From Pseudomonadota bacterium (GTDB lineage Bacteria > Pseudomonadota > Alphaproteobacteria > Rhizobiales > Xanthobacteraceae): a stretch of DNA of 6,479 bases. Numbering within the stretch: the first letter of the stretch is position 1; every line of letters starts with the position of its first letter. Shown here one piece after another: positions 6,049-6,479 of the stretch. The stretch lies in contig JAFAGM010000033.1 of the NCBI GenBank assembly GCA_023422775.1, forward strand, positions 1 through 6,479, written 5' to 3'. The position numbers and the translations under genes were made by a program. The notes under the pieces were generated by a model, which ran no database searches, had not been told where the DNA came from, and worked only from the letters and a program-made list of their open reading frames with translations.

Positions 6049-6199
6049 GCGCGATATGTGCATCAGCCACGCGGAGCATTTTGCCGGCGCGGTATTCAAA
6101 GCGATCATTCTGGGGATGTCGTGGAGCACCGGGAGGCGGCATCGCCGCGGGCGCATCAAAGGATTCACTTTCGCCATCGATGGTCAGCATCGTTGCCAT
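6049..6199 (-). pseudogene. Frameshifted 5' remnant of a second (2Fe-2S)-binding (IorA-like) subunit gene
   Basis: A minus-strand ATG at 6199 has a good AGGAG site (6205-6209) 5 nt upstream. It begins MATMLTIDGESESFDAPAAMP, the typical start of IorA-type [2Fe-2S] subunits (LTIDG, acidic/Ala-rich, MP). The family continues LLWVLRD; here that sequence appears only after shifting frame near 6130-6137, reading LPVLHDIPRM. Further on in that shifted frame is KCSAWLMHIS, which lines up with the family's QCGACTVHID. One cluster cysteine is replaced by Trp, and the preceding GTKFGCG region is degraded and about two codons short. Nothing recognisable remains of the second cluster domain. The first frame stays open to TAG 5924-5926, but its later part (SALNLTRSS...ASQGK) resembles nothing I know. 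I infer a decayed gene. The similarity is judged by eye; a short, real but unknown protein of about 91 residues from this ATG is the alternative. Confidence 0.55.
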
Positions 6200-6441
6200 A
6201 AGCACTCCTGAACCCCGCGGCCGCGGACAGCGGGCGGGTGGCGAAGTGCAAAAAATATCGCGCCATGGTGGGCCAGGAAGCGACAACATTTTTCGCAGGG
6301 CTGGCCTGCATCGCCCACGCAACACATCACACGATCGTGCGGGGTGACTGCGACAGTTTGAAGCGAATTGATATGACAATCGGCATTCGTGCACGCGCCT
6401 TGTTCAGGCGTGTCAATTAAAGCGGCAACGACGACAGCCGT
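6200..6441. other. Intergenic region at right edge, no gene recognised
   Basis: No frame here looks coding. It holds the perfect palindrome CCGCGGCCGCGG (6215-6226), the palindrome CACGATCGTG (6330-6339), and a small hairpin CGCCT(6396-6400)-TGTTC-AGGCG(6406-6410). A minus-strand TTGACA occurs at 6417-6412, but I see no matching -10 box at normal spacing. It may contain the old promoter of the decayed gene and, if the ATG at 6442 is real, a divergent promoter. Confidence 0.4.
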
Positions 6442-6479
6442 ATGAAACAGGCAACCTTGTTACCCGCGGCGCTCTGGCG
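6442..6479 (+). CDS. Possible start of an unidentified gene, cut by the window edge
   Basis: ATG at 6442 opens a frame reading MKQATLLPAALW to the window end. The Lys followed by a hydrophobic run could be the start of a signal peptide, but 12 residues cannot establish a gene. No strong Shine-Dalgarno site precedes it. It may be chance. Confidence 0.2.
   Translation, partial: MKQATLLPAALW

Noticed and set aside
6396..6417. Hairpin CGCCT/AGGCG with adjoining TTGACA as terminator or promoter
   Set aside because: No T tract follows the stem on either strand, and no -10 element lies at 16-18 nt from TTGACA.

Overview
The window is GC-rich DNA from an alphaproteobacterium, most likely of the Bradyrhizobium/Rhodopseudomonas group. 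This rests on the gene order zapA tail, 6S RNA, 5-formyltetrahydrofolate cyclo-ligase, YmdB-type phosphoesterase, on the form of the 6S RNA, and on self-complementary intergenic repeats of the kind I associate with Bradyrhizobium. No database search was possible, so the taxon is an inference.

Left half (1-2121, + strand, housekeeping). The window opens inside a gene whose last 71 codons look like the coiled-coil tail of the cell-division protein ZapA. About 150 non-coding bases packed with short hairpins follow. Next comes the 6S RNA gene (about 370-533), with its apical hairpin and a hairpin in the 3' bubble strand, ending at a T-rich tract. An intergenic palindromic repeat (about 583-703) separates it from ygfA (5-formyl-THF cyclo-ligase, 720-1295). 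The ymdB-like metallophosphoesterase gene follows after 4 nt, starts with TTG and has a good Shine-Dalgarno site. ygfA and ymdB probably form one transcript.

Right half (2129-5876, - strand, accessory metabolism). A compact three-gene operon encodes a molybdenum hydroxylase of the xanthine dehydrogenase/aldehyde oxidoreductase family. In transcription order it has a [2Fe-2S] subunit, an FAD subunit and a molybdopterin-binding catalytic subunit. The first junction is an ATGA overlap; the second is an overlap or near-overlap, depending on the start chosen. The FAD subunit carries the extra cysteine set of PaoB/YagS-type proteins, predicting a [4Fe-4S] cluster, so E. coli PaoABC is the best-matching architecture. 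Unlike PaoA, the small subunit shows no Tat signal, so a cytoplasmic enzyme is predicted. Electrons should pass from substrate to Mo, the [2Fe-2S] clusters and FAD. The substrate cannot be read from the sequence. The operon converges on ymdB with only 7 nt between stop codons.

Right edge (5877-6479). A 19-nt tandem duplication lies just upstream of the operon and duplicates its ribosome-binding site. Beyond it is what looks like a frameshifted remnant of a second [2Fe-2S] subunit gene (about 6049-6199, - strand) that keeps its ribosome-binding site and start codon. The remaining roughly 280 bases show no convincing gene apart from a possible start at the very end. I see no IS element, CRISPR array, tRNA or clearly new system. 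The points most worth a second look are the decayed gene, the duplicated ribosome-binding site and the palindromic repeats flanking the 6S gene.
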